Shown here: positions 53,434-62,162 of the stretch, in pieces
Position numbering within the stretch: the stretch's first letter is position 1
Layout of the letters: each line of letters opens with the position of its first letter
Assembly (NCBI RefSeq): GCF_014642405.1
Contig: NZ_BMIN01000013.1
Span: forward strand, 1-64,000
Reading direction: 5' to 3'
From: Pontibacillus salipaludis
Lineage (GTDB): Bacteria; Bacillota; Bacilli; Bacillales; BH030062
Length of the DNA stretch: 64,000 nt
Made by a program: the position numbers and the translations under genes
Notes under the pieces: generated by a model
Seen by the model: the letters and a program-made list of their open reading frames with translations, nothing else
Database searches by the model: none
Told to the model about the DNA's origin: nothing

Positions 53434-53919
53434 ATGATGGATACCATACAAGTTCAAAAACTAGTGGTTAATTTTAAAACGTTAGAAGAATTTAAACGAT
53501 TTAAAGAATACGGAAATCAAGAACTCTCCATGCTAGAAGACCTGCAAAGTAACATAATCGAAAATGACAGCGTTTCACCATTTTATGGCGTTTATTATGG
53601 AAACGCTTTAGTAGCCCGAATGAGTCTTTATCAAGTTTCATCTCGATATGATGACTACTTTGAGCCTCCTCAAGATTACTTGGAACTATGGAAGCTTGAA
53701 GTCTTACCCGATTACCGAAATAAAGGGTATGGCAAGAAACTTGTAGACTTCGCCAAAAGTTTTAAATTACCGATTAAAACAAACCCTCGTATTAACTCTC
53801 ATGGTTTTTGGGAGAAGATGGGGTTCCAAAAAGCAAAATACGATATGGAGCGAGATTTAGGAGAAAACCCTCTAATTTGGACCCCTACAGGAGTCACAGA
53901 AAAGACTCCATCATCATAA
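53434..53919 (+). CDS. ylbP: GNAT-family N-acetyltransferase YlbP
   Basis: A 161-aa member of the YlbP branch of GNAT acetyltransferases. The acetyl-CoA-binding motif A is LEVLPDYRNKGYGKKLVDFAK (about residues 90-110), preceded by the beta-strand LELWKLEVLP. A conserved INSHGFWEKMGF follows. The substrate is unknown. The start has AAGGGGG upstream, and two consecutive ATGs are possible. It has the same neighbours (panE on one side, RsfA-type gene on the other) as in B. subtilis. It ends at a bidirectional terminator. Confidence 0.92.
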   Translation: MMDTIQVQKLVVNFKTLEEFKRFKEYGNQELSMLEDLQSNIIENDSVSPFYGVYYGNALVARMSLYQVSSRYDDYFEPPQDYLELWKLEVLPDYRNKGYGKKLVDFAKSFKLPIKTNPRINSHGFWEKMGFQKAKYDMERDLGENPLIWTPTGVTEKTPSS

Positions 53920-53929
53920 TAATTATAGA

Positions 53930-53966
53930 AAAAAGGCTGATCACTAAGGTGATCAGCCTTTTTCTT
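53930..53966. terminator. Bidirectional terminator between ylbP and the RsfA gene
   Basis: AAGGCTGATCAC (53933-53944) pairs with GTGATCAGCCTT (53949-53960) around TAAG. It has AAAA on the left and TTTTT on the right, so it can act for both convergent genes. It overlaps the last codons of the RsfA-family gene. Confidence 0.9.
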
Positions 53967-54432
53967 TCGGTATTTGCACCCACTGCCAAAGTTTCCCCAT
54001 CTCTTCCCACGCTTGATGATACCTTTTTACTTGATCTTTTAATTTCTGATTTTCTTCATAGAGCGTAGAGATATCTTGATGTGAAGATTCAGGCTTATTT
54101 CCAGAAACATTTTGTCTCATCGTTTCTAAAAAAGAGATCGCATCATCTATGGAGAAAGTGGAGGTGATAGAATCCTCCGCAGAAGCTACCTCTTCCCTTT
54201 CTGTCCCGCCTCTTTTTCTTTCTTCTTTCGCTAACTGAATCCCCTTTGCATATCGTTTACGAACGGTAGCATTCCAACGAAACCCACAAGCAGCCGAAGT
54301 GCGAGAGAGTTTCTTTGCAACCTCCTCAAACGCCTCCAACTGCGTTTTCCCAAGCCGTATATAACGGAGAACCGTTTCAGCTAGTAAAACATCCTCATCC
54401 TGCGTCCAAGCATCCTGCCTCGTAGCATTCAT
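53953..54432 (-). CDS. ylbO: RsfA-family transcriptional regulator (YlbO type)
   Basis: RsfA proteins fine-tune SigF-dependent forespore transcription. The 159-aa product has an N-terminal Myb/SANT-like DNA-binding domain (about 5-60: [21 protein letters not shown], then [17 protein letters not shown]). An acidic Ser/Glu-rich linker and a C-terminal coiled coil (about 122-150) follow. ATG follows GGAGGG at five bases. The position next to ylbP matches ylbO of B. subtilis, although there the neighbour on the other side is rpmF. Whether it is a true RsfA functional equivalent is unknown. Confidence 0.9.
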   Translation of the reverse strand: MNATRQDAWTQDEDVLLAETVLRYIRLGKTQLEAFEEVAKKLSRTSAACGFRWNATVRKRYAKGIQLAKEERKRGGTEREEVASAEDSITSTFSIDDAISFLETMRQNVSGNKPESSHQDISTLYEENQKLKDQVKRYHQAWEEMGKLWQWVQIPKEKG

Positions 54433-54509
54433 TCTATCCCTCCTATCACGTGTACTAAAAATGTATGCAACTAATAGGAGAGATAGACTAGGGAATTAAG
54501 AAAAGCGCA

Positions 54510-54605
54510 GGCGGGGTGACCAGGGCCGTACGGATAAGACAGCTCTCCGAAAGAGGCGATAGCCTCTGTAGGAGAGATGTCTTATCTCGCTAGGCCCTCC
54601 CCGCC
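54510..54605. repeat. Long GC-rich hairpin element
   Basis: Nested paired blocks span 96 nt: GGCGGGG/CCCCGCC, AGGGCC/GGCCCT, GATAAGACA/TGTCTTATC, CTCTCC/GGAGAG, and an inner AGAGGC/GCCTCT. Flanks include AAAAGCGCAG before it and GGAGCTAGAC after it. I recall similar GCGC...AGCTAGAC hairpins scattered in Bacillaceae genomes. It differs from the composite repeats elsewhere in the window and lies in the 345-bp gap upstream of the RsfA gene. Confidence 0.75.
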
Positions 54606-54683
54606 GGAGCTAGACATCAATGAAAAACACTGGCTTAACCAAGAGATATTAGAGGAAGTTCGGCTATCCCACCTTCATGTGAA

Positions 54684-54722
54684 CAAAAAAGCAGCTGTTA
54701 CTAATTTGTAACAGCTGCTTAC
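54684..54722 (-). terminator. Terminator of the enoyl-CoA hydratase-like gene
   Basis: The arms AAGCAGCTGTTAC / GTAACAGCTGCTT surround a 6-nt loop and are followed on the minus strand by TTTTGTTC. It lies about 56 nt after the stop codon. Confidence 0.85.
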
Positions 54723-54777
54723 TCGCCGTGTCTAGGTCACTAAACAAACACACGAAGAGTGAATCCAATAAAGATCA

Positions 54778-55539
54778 TCAGGACCTTTGATAACCCTGAA
54801 CCGCTTCTTTATGTTGTTCATTTCCCCACAGATTCGAGCAACGTCTTACTTCATCATCCATATCAGCTGATATGGATATAGGGATTTGTTGCTTCACATA
54901 CTGTTGCTTGAAATGTTTCACTTGATCAATATTCTTGCTTAAGAACGGTTGAAGAATATTGTCAATATCTTCTGCTATTGTCTCTTCACGAATTGTACCT
55001 TGTAGCCACCCTGTGTGAATCGCCTCTACGGTATCATAAACGCGGGACTGTACAAGCATTTCATAAGCCTTTAAAGGGTGAATTCTTTGGTACAGCAACG
55101 CACCACCACCAAAGCCAGGTGATATCCCTAAATCTCCTTGTACAAACCCGATTGTGGAACCCTCAGCAGCATATCTAAAATCACATGCAGTCGCTAGTTC
55201 ACAACCTCCTCCGCGTGTGTGCCCATTTAATAAAGCTATAGTAGGTACCGGAAAACGAGATAGTTCATAAAGCACTTCTTTCATAGGATAAAGGGCACTA
55301 AAAGCTTCTTGAGAAGACAAACCTGCATGAAAATCATTAAGGTCTCCTCCTGAGCAAAATGCTTGATCACCTGCTCCAGTAATGACCAATGCTTTTATAT
55401 CAAGATCTCTTGCATCCCTTAAAAGTCTTTGAAGCTCCTCAATCATATTTAAAGAAAGGGCATTACGTCGCTCAGGACGGTGAAGAGTTATCATACCATA
55501 ACCTTGCTCATATAAATCCCACTTCACATATTCACTCAT
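54778..55539 (-). CDS. Enoyl-CoA hydratase/isomerase (crotonase) family protein
   Basis: A 253-aa crotonase-fold protein expected to act on a CoA thioester. It has RPERRNALSLNM near 21, the first oxyanion segment FCSGGDL (61-67), and GHTRGGGCELATACDFRYA (106-124) with Glu114 at the first catalytic-glutamate position. The second catalytic glutamate of true hydratases would fall in FVQGDLGISPGFGG (132-145), where I see Gln134/Asp136 rather than PE. The precise reaction (hydratase, isomerase, hydrolase or decarboxylase) is therefore open. GAGGG precedes ATG. It lies between rpmF and the RsfA gene, a place with no such gene in B. subtilis. Confidence 0.82.
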   Translation of the reverse strand: MSEYVKWDLYEQGYGMITLHRPERRNALSLNMIEELQRLLRDARDLDIKALVITGAGDQAFCSGGDLNDFHAGLSSQEAFSALYPMKEVLYELSRFPVPTIALLNGHTRGGGCELATACDFRYAAEGSTIGFVQGDLGISPGFGGGALLYQRIHPLKAYEMLVQSRVYDTVEAIHTGWLQGTIREETIAEDIDNILQPFLSKNIDQVKHFKQQYVKQQIPISISADMDDEVRRCSNLWGNEQHKEAVQGYQRS

Positions 55540-55716
55540 GTTGTTCCCTCTTTTCTATTATTTCTACTTTTATTTTACCAAACTATTTAAGTAAGCGTGC
55601 ACTTTACAAGTACATATTTTATATAAGAAGCTAAAATAACACGAATTGACTCTCAGAAAACCCTTATAGAGCACAAAAAAAGAGCGCCTCTATGAGACAC
55701 CCTTTTTTTGAACGGT

Positions 55717-55890
55717 TTATTGTTCAACAACTTGTTTACCATTGTACTGTCCGCAAGATTTGCAAACATGGTGTTGTTTAGTGTATTCACCGCAGTTTTG
55801 GCATTCTACCATTCCTGGTACGTGAAGTTTCTTGTGAGTACGACGTTGGTTTTTAACCTTTTTTGAAGTTCTACGCTTTGGTACTGCCAT
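55717..55890 (-). CDS. rpmF: 50S ribosomal protein L32
   Basis: A 57-residue protein, [19 protein letters not shown] at the N-terminus, then two CxxC pairs (ECQNCGEY and VCKSCGQY). These form the zinc ribbon of the four-Cys (zinc-binding, C+) form of L32. It is a structural component of the large ribosomal subunit. GGAGGTG lies seven bases upstream of ATG. The gene follows ylbN by 48 nt, the conserved yceD-rpmF pair. An imperfect hairpin with A/T flanks at 55675-55710 may terminate it. Confidence 0.97.
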   Translation of the reverse strand: MAVPKRRTSKKVKNQRRTHKKLHVPGMVECQNCGEYTKQHHVCKSCGQYNGKQVVEQ

Positions 55891-55938
55891 GTGTTACACC
55901 TCCTTCATGCACGATCCAGATTGTATGTGATGGATCTC

Positions 55939-56451
55939 TTACTCTTTGTTATCATCTAAAAATTGTTGAAGCTTTGCAAGGCGAGGATCAACCTTTTCTT
56001 CTTGCTTCTCCTCTGTGACCAACTGCCAGCCATGCCCCTCAGAAAGAGCATCCTCTAGCACCTCGTCATCAGCGAACACTTGCAAAGGAACTTCCAATAT
56101 TACATTTTCCTTGATATAAGGCGTTAAGTCAAGAACTTCTCCAGCAATTTCATGGATCTCATCTTCACCTTCTTGATGATAAGGAGATAGTGAGAAGACT
56201 TCTACCGCATCAAAGGAAAACGGATACTTCACATCCGCTAATGTACGAGCACACGGGAGCGTCATTGTACCAGAGACAGAGAAACGAAAAGTAACTGTAT
56301 CTCCATTACGAGTAGCTTCACCCTTTACATGTACATCAGGTATGGATCGGATGTCATTAGGCATTTCTTCTAGTTCAGAAATGTCAACGTGATCATCAAA
56401 CGTTACCGGTTCTAGATCAGCTGCTTTTAATTTTTGTAAAGCAAATTTCAT
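55939..56451 (-). CDS. ylbN: YceD/DUF177-family protein YlbN
   Basis: A 170-aa DUF177 protein, linked in other bacteria to 23S rRNA processing or accumulation and nearly always upstream of rpmF. The conserved core includes VKGEATRNGDTVTFRF and the GTMTLPCARTL motif, in which the Cys is part of the family signature. It continues into an acidic C-terminus with DPRLAKLQQFLDD. I chose ATG at 56451 with GAGGTG six bases upstream; GTG three codons earlier overlaps that site. The function is inferred from context. Confidence 0.92.
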   Translation of the reverse strand: MKFALQKLKAADLEPVTFDDHVDISELEEMPNDIRSIPDVHVKGEATRNGDTVTFRFSVSGTMTLPCARTLADVKYPFSFDAVEVFSLSPYHQEGEDEIHEIAGEVLDLTPYIKENVILEVPLQVFADDEVLEDALSEGHGWQLVTEEKQEEKVDPRLAKLQQFLDDNKE

Positions 56452-56648
56452 TCTAATCACCTCAAGGCAACAAGAGTTATTTTAAAAGGAAATAGACAAT
56501 TTGTCAACATTTTTTCTTTACAGCAATATCGCCTTTTATCATTTCGCTTTTATAGTCTTCTCACTATGCCATAACTTAACCCGTGACGCAAGTAAGACCA
56601 TACAAAATGCCTCCTTTTTATTGATTTCGCTTCCCTATTTCGTTAGTT

Positions 56649-56654
56649 TATAAT
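56649..56654 (+). promoter_or_regulatory. Possible -10 element of the tmcAL promoter
   Basis: TATAAT at 56649-56654 lies about 54 bp upstream of the tmcAL start. No good -35 is seen at 17 bp; TTGATT at 56621 is 22 bp away. Confidence is low. Confidence 0.35.
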
Positions 56655-56707
56655 CATAGTAACTAAGTAAATGAACGGAAAATACTATATGAAAGAGGTT
56701 TAACGTC

Positions 56708-57925
56708 ATGAAATCGTGTGGACTTATTGTTGAGTATAACCCTTTTCACTTCGGTCACCAATATCATCTGAAGCAGTCCAAAGAAGCATCTGGAGCTGAT
56801 TGCATGATTGCAGTAATGAGTGGAAATTTCCTTCAAAGAGGAGAGCCAGCTATCATAGACAAGTGGCACCGAGCTCAAATTGCATTGTCTCAAGGGGTCG
56901 ATATCGTTTTAGAACTCCCCTACGCATTTGCAGTGCAAAATAGCGATTTATTTGCGAAAGGTGCCGTATTCACTCTTCATGAAATCGGTATAGACACCAT
57001 CTGCTTCGGAAGCGAACAAGGCGATATTACTCCTTTTACGAAGGCATATGATTACTTAAATAGTCATCAGGAGTATTACAAAGATTCACTCCACCATTTT
57101 TTAGACCAAGGGTACTCTTTTCCAGAGGCTAGCCGACATGCATATAAGGCAATTGGCTTGTCAGAGGACTCCATTGACTTAACTCAGCCAAATAATATAT
57201 TAGGCTTTAGTTACACTAAAACCATTCTTGATTACAAGTTGCCAATCATCCCTATGACCATACAACGAACTAAAAGCGGTTATCACGATGAAACGATTTC
57301 CCATAAAATTGCAAGCGCAACGAGTATAAGGAAATCCATTCTAAAGCAACAAGAAATGACTGCAGAAGCTGAAGGATCTTTGCCACCTGCTTCAGTAAAT
57401 TTATTAAAAGAATATGGAGATAAGGCAAATGGCTGGCATTACTGGGAGCGGTATTTTCCGTTGCTACACTATAAATTAACTACCCTTTCTCCAGAAGAGA
57501 TCAGAACCTTTCATGGTGTTGAAGAAGGACTTGAATTTCGATTAAAGCATACAATACAAGAAGCTACTACATTTGAAGAGTGGATGAATTTACTTAAGAC
57601 CAAACGCTATACATGGACACGACTTCAGCGGACTATTACCCACATTCTAACCAACACAAAGAAAAATGAACTTCATTCCCTACATGAACTTGAACAAGTG
57701 CCCTACGTACGTTTATTAGGAATGTCAAAGACCGGTCGTACGTATATTAAAGAACAAAAGAAAAAAATGAACGTACCTATCCTTACAAATTTGCAGTCAG
57801 GAGATCATGAATTTGTTACAATAGAGGAGCGTTCTGTGGACGCCTATTTGTCTTGTTTGCCATTGGATCAAAAAAAATCCTTACGAAAAAGAGAAATAGG
57901 ACCACCTGTAATGCCACATTTGTGA
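56708..57925 (+). CDS. tmcAL: tRNA(Met) cytidine acetate ligase TmcAL (YlbM)
   Basis: TmcAL uses acetate and ATP to make N4-acetylcytidine at position 34 of elongator tRNA-Met. The 405-aa product opens with the nucleotidyltransferase motif GLIVEYNPFHFGHQYHL (residues 5-21, HxGH). MSGNFLQRGEPAIIDKWHRA lies near 37 and LPYAFAVQ near 78. The C-terminal RNA-binding part is helical and basic. ATG has AGAGG about nine bases upstream. It is the plus-strand neighbour diverging from ylbN, as ylbM is in B. subtilis. Confidence 0.95.
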   Translation: MKSCGLIVEYNPFHFGHQYHLKQSKEASGADCMIAVMSGNFLQRGEPAIIDKWHRAQIALSQGVDIVLELPYAFAVQNSDLFAKGAVFTLHEIGIDTICFGSEQGDITPFTKAYDYLNSHQEYYKDSLHHFLDQGYSFPEASRHAYKAIGLSEDSIDLTQPNNILGFSYTKTILDYKLPIIPMTIQRTKSGYHDETISHKIASATSIRKSILKQQEMTAEAEGSLPPASVNLLKEYGDKANGWHYWERYFPLLHYKLTTLSPEEIRTFHGVEEGLEFRLKHTIQEATTFEEWMNLLKTKRYTWTRLQRTITHILTNTKKNELHSLHELEQVPYVRLLGMSKTGRTYIKEQKKKMNVPILTNLQSGDHEFVTIEERSVDAYLSCLPLDQKKSLRKREIGPPVMPHL

Positions 57926-57972
57926 AACTTTTTTTATGGACACATCGTCCAAATATTAAAGGGGGAATGAGG

Positions 57973-58347
57973 TTGCGCAATCTGTTACGATGGTTCAGCA
58001 TTACATTCCTTGCGCTGTTCATTATTGTAGGATCTATTGGATTTGTATTTAAAGACACCTTATTTCAAGAGGGAAATCCAATTCCTGTGATCAGCGGCAT
58101 CGTACAGCTTAAACTTGGCGACAAACCTTATGTGCAGATTGATACTGAATCAGAGACCTACATTACACCACACACCCCTGTGGAGGGCGATTATTACTAC
58201 ATCGTTAAGACCTTTATGGGAGAGAGAGGGTATGCTTTCCTAGAACAAAAAGGAAAAGATCTAATTTTCTCTAAAGGAGAAGACAAGACAACCGTGGAAA
58301 CACGGATGTATACTTCTGATTACTATATTTTTTCAATCGGCCAGTAG
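57973..58347 (+). CDS. Small membrane-anchored protein of unknown function
   Basis: I do not recognise a family. The 124-aa product has a basic N-terminus (RNLLRWF), one hydrophobic helix (about residues 7-27, ITFLALFIIVGSIGFVF), and an extracytoplasmic beta-rich domain of about 95 residues with many Tyr and Thr. It is either a single-pass membrane protein or has an uncleaved signal anchor. TTG at 57973 lies seven bases after AAAGGGGG and is the best start; an ATG at 57967 is one base from that site. Frames starting at 57853 overlap tmcAL and are unlikely. It follows tmcAL by 47 nt. Confidence 0.6.
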   Translation: MRNLLRWFSITFLALFIIVGSIGFVFKDTLFQEGNPIPVISGIVQLKLGDKPYVQIDTESETYITPHTPVEGDYYYIVKTFMGERGYAFLEQKGKDLIFSKGEDKTTVETRMYTSDYYIFSIGQ

Positions 58348-58403
58348 CGCCACAACATAGCGAAAAAGCTGGACCTCAGATATTGGCCTGTAAACAAAGT
58401 CGA

Positions 58404-58444
58404 AAAGGGCTCCAAGTTGTATTTTGTACAACTTGGAGCCCTTT
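58404..58444. terminator. Bidirectional terminator
   Basis: AAAGGGCTCCAAGTTGTA and TACAACTTGGAGCCCTTT form an 18-bp perfect stem with a 5-base loop. It separates the small membrane protein (plus) from ylbL (minus), which converge here. Confidence 0.92.
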
Positions 58445-58451
58445 CTAGGCT

Positions 58452-59480
58452 TTAATCTTCTGTTTTAGGATCTAAGTCCTTTAAGTACTGTAACGCTTCA
58501 TCAAAGGTGTCTACAGGCACAATCTTCATGTCTGTCCCGATATCTTCAGCTGTCTTTTTAGCCACCTCGTAGTTAGATCCCTCTTTTCCACCTTCGTTTG
58601 GAGCGAAAAAGATTTCAATCCCTTCTTCATCAGAAGCTACGACTTTTTTATCGATTCCACCAATACGTCCAACTTTTCCTTCATATGATATCTCACCTGT
58701 ACCAGCGACTTGATACCCTTTCGTAATATCGCTCTCTGTTAATTGATCATAAATTTCCAACGAAAACATGAGGCCAGCACTAGGTCCTCCAATTTCTCCA
58801 CTCTTAAAGTTTACAGCAGGATCAACTTTAACACTGCGATCCGTGACAAGCCCGATCCCCATAATAGCTCGATCCTCTTCAGGATGTTTTTGTAGAGAAA
58901 CCGTTTTCGTCATTTTCTTATTTTTTCGTTCAAACGTAACTTCTACACTATCACCGACTTTAAGTGGTGCAATTAAGTCAATAAGTTCTTCTGACTTTTT
59001 AATCTCTTTTCCGTTCACTTCAATAATACGATCCCCAATTTCAAGTTTCCCCTCTGCTGGCATATCTTGACCTACGCTCATAACGTAAACCCCATCATAG
59101 TTGATCGTAATGTCCTTCCCTGCAGCTTGGTAAGCAACTACTTGAGCAGCTTCCTGAGACGATTCCATTACTTGAAGTTGGGCGTGATGATACTCATTTT
59201 GACTAACACCTTCAGGTAAAATATCTTCAATATCATAAATTTCATGATAAGGAAGGATTTTAGCAATCACATACCTAATCGGCGTTGCAGGTCCACCGCT
59301 AACGGTAACCAAGTGCATCTCTCCATCACTTTTAAATCCATCTTGAACTTGTACTACTGGATTCAAGTCATCAGCCGATCCAGGCTGATAAATGTAATAC
59401 GGCAAACGGTACTGAGCCAAGAAAAAGGCAAGTACCACTACTACCGCAAATACTATAAAATATCTTTTATTCTGCTTCAT
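58452..59480 (-). CDS. ylbL: Membrane-anchored PDZ-Lon protease YlbL (DdcP)
   Basis: The B. subtilis homologue DdcP degrades the checkpoint inhibitor YneA so that division resumes after DNA damage. The 342-aa protein has an N-terminal TM anchor (about 8-22) and a PDZ domain (about 115-195, IGDRIIEVNGKEI). A C-terminal Lon-type protease domain follows. The catalytic dyad is Ser234 in GGPSAG and Lys279 in GGIDKKV, at the same numbering as the B. subtilis enzyme. The catalytic part is outside the cell membrane by topology. It overlaps ylbK by 14 nt. Confidence 0.95.
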   Translation of the reverse strand: MKQNKRYFIVFAVVVVLAFFLAQYRLPYYIYQPGSADDLNPVVQVQDGFKSDGEMHLVTVSGGPATPIRYVIAKILPYHEIYDIEDILPEGVSQNEYHHAQLQVMESSQEAAQVVAYQAAGKDITINYDGVYVMSVGQDMPAEGKLEIGDRIIEVNGKEIKKSEELIDLIAPLKVGDSVEVTFERKNKKMTKTVSLQKHPEEDRAIMGIGLVTDRSVKVDPAVNFKSGEIGGPSAGLMFSLEIYDQLTESDITKGYQVAGTGEISYEGKVGRIGGIDKKVVASDEEGIEIFFAPNEGGKEGSNYEVAKKTAEDIGTDMKIVPVDTFDEALQYLKDLDPKTED

Positions 59481-60264
59481 GGTCGGACTCCTTCCAATTC
59501 TCTATATACGTTCGAATCGCTGCAATATGACGATTTGCTTCTTTCTCTCCCTCATTTACGATCTCGACTGTATCCGTAAAGGCTCTCGAACTAAACTTCT
59601 TCACATCTGGCTTCAACATAAAATCTGCATCAAGATCAATCTGGCTGAGCAATTCATCTTGCATGATCTCAATACTTTGAATGATTACATCATAGATGGA
59701 TTGGACGTCATTACTGCCATCAAAGTGTGCACAATCAACCCCAATTACAATGTCAGCGCCCATCTCTCTTGCTACAGAAACCGGAACCCGGTCAACAACC
59801 CCTCCGTCGATCAATAAACGACCTCCAATCTTTACAGGGACAAAAATGCCCGGGATAGAGATACTTGCTCTAACTGCTTCTGCTGTATTGCCTTCTTTAA
59901 AAATGACTTTCTCACCCGTATGCAAATCTGTTGCAATGACGGAGAATGGGATATCTAAATCCTGAATATTCTTTCTATACGTAAATAAACTTATGTACTC
60001 TTTAATACGCTTACCTTGAATAAAGCCCATTTTAGGAACAGTGAAATCTAAATAATACTTACGCTTGAACGTTTTAGCTAATTTGTATAATTGGTCCATA
60101 TCCTGCCCAGCACAATACAAAGATCCCACAAGTGCTCCCATGCTACTTCCCGCAATTAGGTCCACTGGTATACCGGAATCCTTTAGCGCCTTTAACACAC
60201 CTAGATGAGCAAACCCTCTTGCACCTCCAGACCCTAAGGCCAATCCAACAACAGGTCTCTTCAC
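59467..60264 (-). CDS. ylbK: Patatin-like phospholipase/esterase YlbK (RssA type)
   Basis: A 265-aa patatin-domain protein with the Ser-Asp dyad: Ser41 in GSSMG (GxSxG) and Asp153 in LIDGGV. The oxyanion loop GSGGARGFAHLGVL begins near residue 11. Lipid acyl hydrolase activity is expected, but the substrate is unknown. ATG lies upstream of ylbL with which it overlaps, so the two are probably co-transcribed, as in B. subtilis. It is divergent from ylbJ. Confidence 0.92.
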   Translation of the reverse strand: MKRPVVGLALGSGGARGFAHLGVLKALKDSGIPVDLIAGSSMGALVGSLYCAGQDMDQLYKLAKTFKRKYYLDFTVPKMGFIQGKRIKEYISLFTYRKNIQDLDIPFSVIATDLHTGEKVIFKEGNTAEAVRASISIPGIFVPVKIGGRLLIDGGVVDRVPVSVAREMGADIVIGVDCAHFDGSNDVQSIYDVIIQSIEIMQDELLSQIDLDADFMLKPDVKKFSSRAFTDTVEIVNEGEKEANRHIAAIRTYIENWKESDHEAE

Positions 60265-60307
60265 CCTAAGACCTCCCTTTTTCTTGCCTTGCTTTTCTTA
60301 TTTTATG

Positions 60308-60337
60308 GCATAAATCTCTTTCTCATGAGCGTATAGT
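60308..60337 (+). promoter_or_regulatory. Candidate SigE promoter of ylbJ
   Basis: GCATAAA (60308-60314) and CGTATAGT (60330-60337), 15 bp apart, resemble the SigE patterns KMATATT and CATACANT, with two mismatches in the latter. ylbJ is a SigE-dependent cortex gene in B. subtilis. The start codon is about 95 bp downstream. Confidence 0.4.
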
Positions 60338-60431
60338 GATATAGAAACGCTTGTACTGTATGTATATGTTATGAACATTTTACTATTTCCCAAAAAAGAA
60401 GTACAGTCGGTCAATTTGTAGGGGGCTATAT

Positions 60432-61633
60432 ATGAAATCACAAGTTAAATCACTAACACTCGCGTTGATGGCATTATTTATTGCTTTCTCGCTAATTCGC
60501 TTCCCTGATCAAGCTCTTGAAGCTTCCATCCGAGGGTTAAACATGTGGTGGGAAATTGTGTTCCCCTCCCTGCTCCCGTTTTTTATCACGGCTGAACTTT
60601 TAATCGGTTTCGGGGTTGTTCGTTTCATAGGAATTCTATTTGAGCCAATTATGAGGCCAATATTTAGAGTTCCTGGAGTAGGCAGTTTCGTGTGGGCAAT
60701 GGGTATGGCAAGCGGATATCCCTCTGGCGCCAAGCTAACAGCAAGGTTGAGGCAAGAGAAGCAGCTTACACGAATAGAGGCTGAGCGACTCGTTTCTTTC
60801 ACTAATGCCTCTAACCCACTGTTTATATTCGGAGCAGTTTCTGTAGGGTTCTTTCACGATCCTACATTAGGAATATTACTAGCAGCAAGCCATTACGTAG
60901 GAAATACATTAGTAGGTATATGCATGCGTTTTTATGGACGAGAGCATACTCCTACACGAGACCGCTCTAGAGAAAAGATCACCTTAAAAAAAGCTTTCCT
61001 AGCCCTTCATCAAACACGCTTGGAAGAACCACGCCCATTTGGTAAGTTTTTTGGAGACGCTGTTTTATCTTCTATCCAAACGTTACTTATGATTGGTGGA
61101 TTTATCATCATGTTTTCTGTGTTTAATAAACTATTATTTTTAGTAGGAATCACACCTATTATTGCCGGTGGAATAGGTATCCTTTTTCAGATGATTACAT
61201 TGCCGCAAGAATTGACCCTCCCATTTATTTCAGGATTATTCGAAATTACACTCGGTTCTCAGATGACTGCTCAAGCTGAAAATTCAGTTCTATTACAACA
61301 AGTTATTTGTGTCAGTTTTATATTAGCTTTTAATGGTTTTTCTGTACAAGCACAAGTAGCTAGTATTTTAGCAGACACTGACATCCGCTTCCGACCTTAT
61401 TTCTTTGCGCGTATTCTTCATGGTCTTTTCGCTGCAGGGCTAAGTGTATTATTGTTTGTTCCCCTCTACGTGGATCGGCAAGCATTCGAATCCGATGAAT
61501 CACCTGTATGGATGAGATTAAGTAAACATGAAACATTTTGGTCAGAACTTTTTGAGAAGCTTGTAAACATAGGCCCTCTCATGACGATCGCTTCCCTAGC
61601 TATTGCGAGCTTTATTTTGTATCGAAGAATGAT

Positions 61634-61643
<10 letters not shown>
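60432..61643 (+). CDS. ylbJ: Sporulation integral membrane protein YlbJ
   Basis: YlbJ is needed for spore cortex formation in B. subtilis; its molecular activity is unknown. The 403-aa protein has eight or more TM helices and two nucleoside-recognition (Gate) domains. Typical segments are RGLNMWWEIVFPSLLPFFITAEL near 35, MGMASGYPSGAKLTARLR near 90 and FTNASNPLFIFGAVSVGFF near 122. ATG is preceded by GTAGGGGG at six bases. It stands alone on the plus strand between ylbK and coaD and ends at a shared terminator. Confidence 0.94.

Positions 61644-62162
<519 letters not shown>

Noticed and set aside
55675-55710. Terminator after rpmF
   Set aside because: A-rich and T-rich flanks surround a stem with three C-A mismatches. 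It is too weak to list as a firm terminator.
57853-57966. A longer N-terminus for the small membrane protein after tmcAL
   Set aside because: It would overlap tmcAL in another frame, has no ribosome-binding site, and would put 40 charged residues before the membrane anchor.
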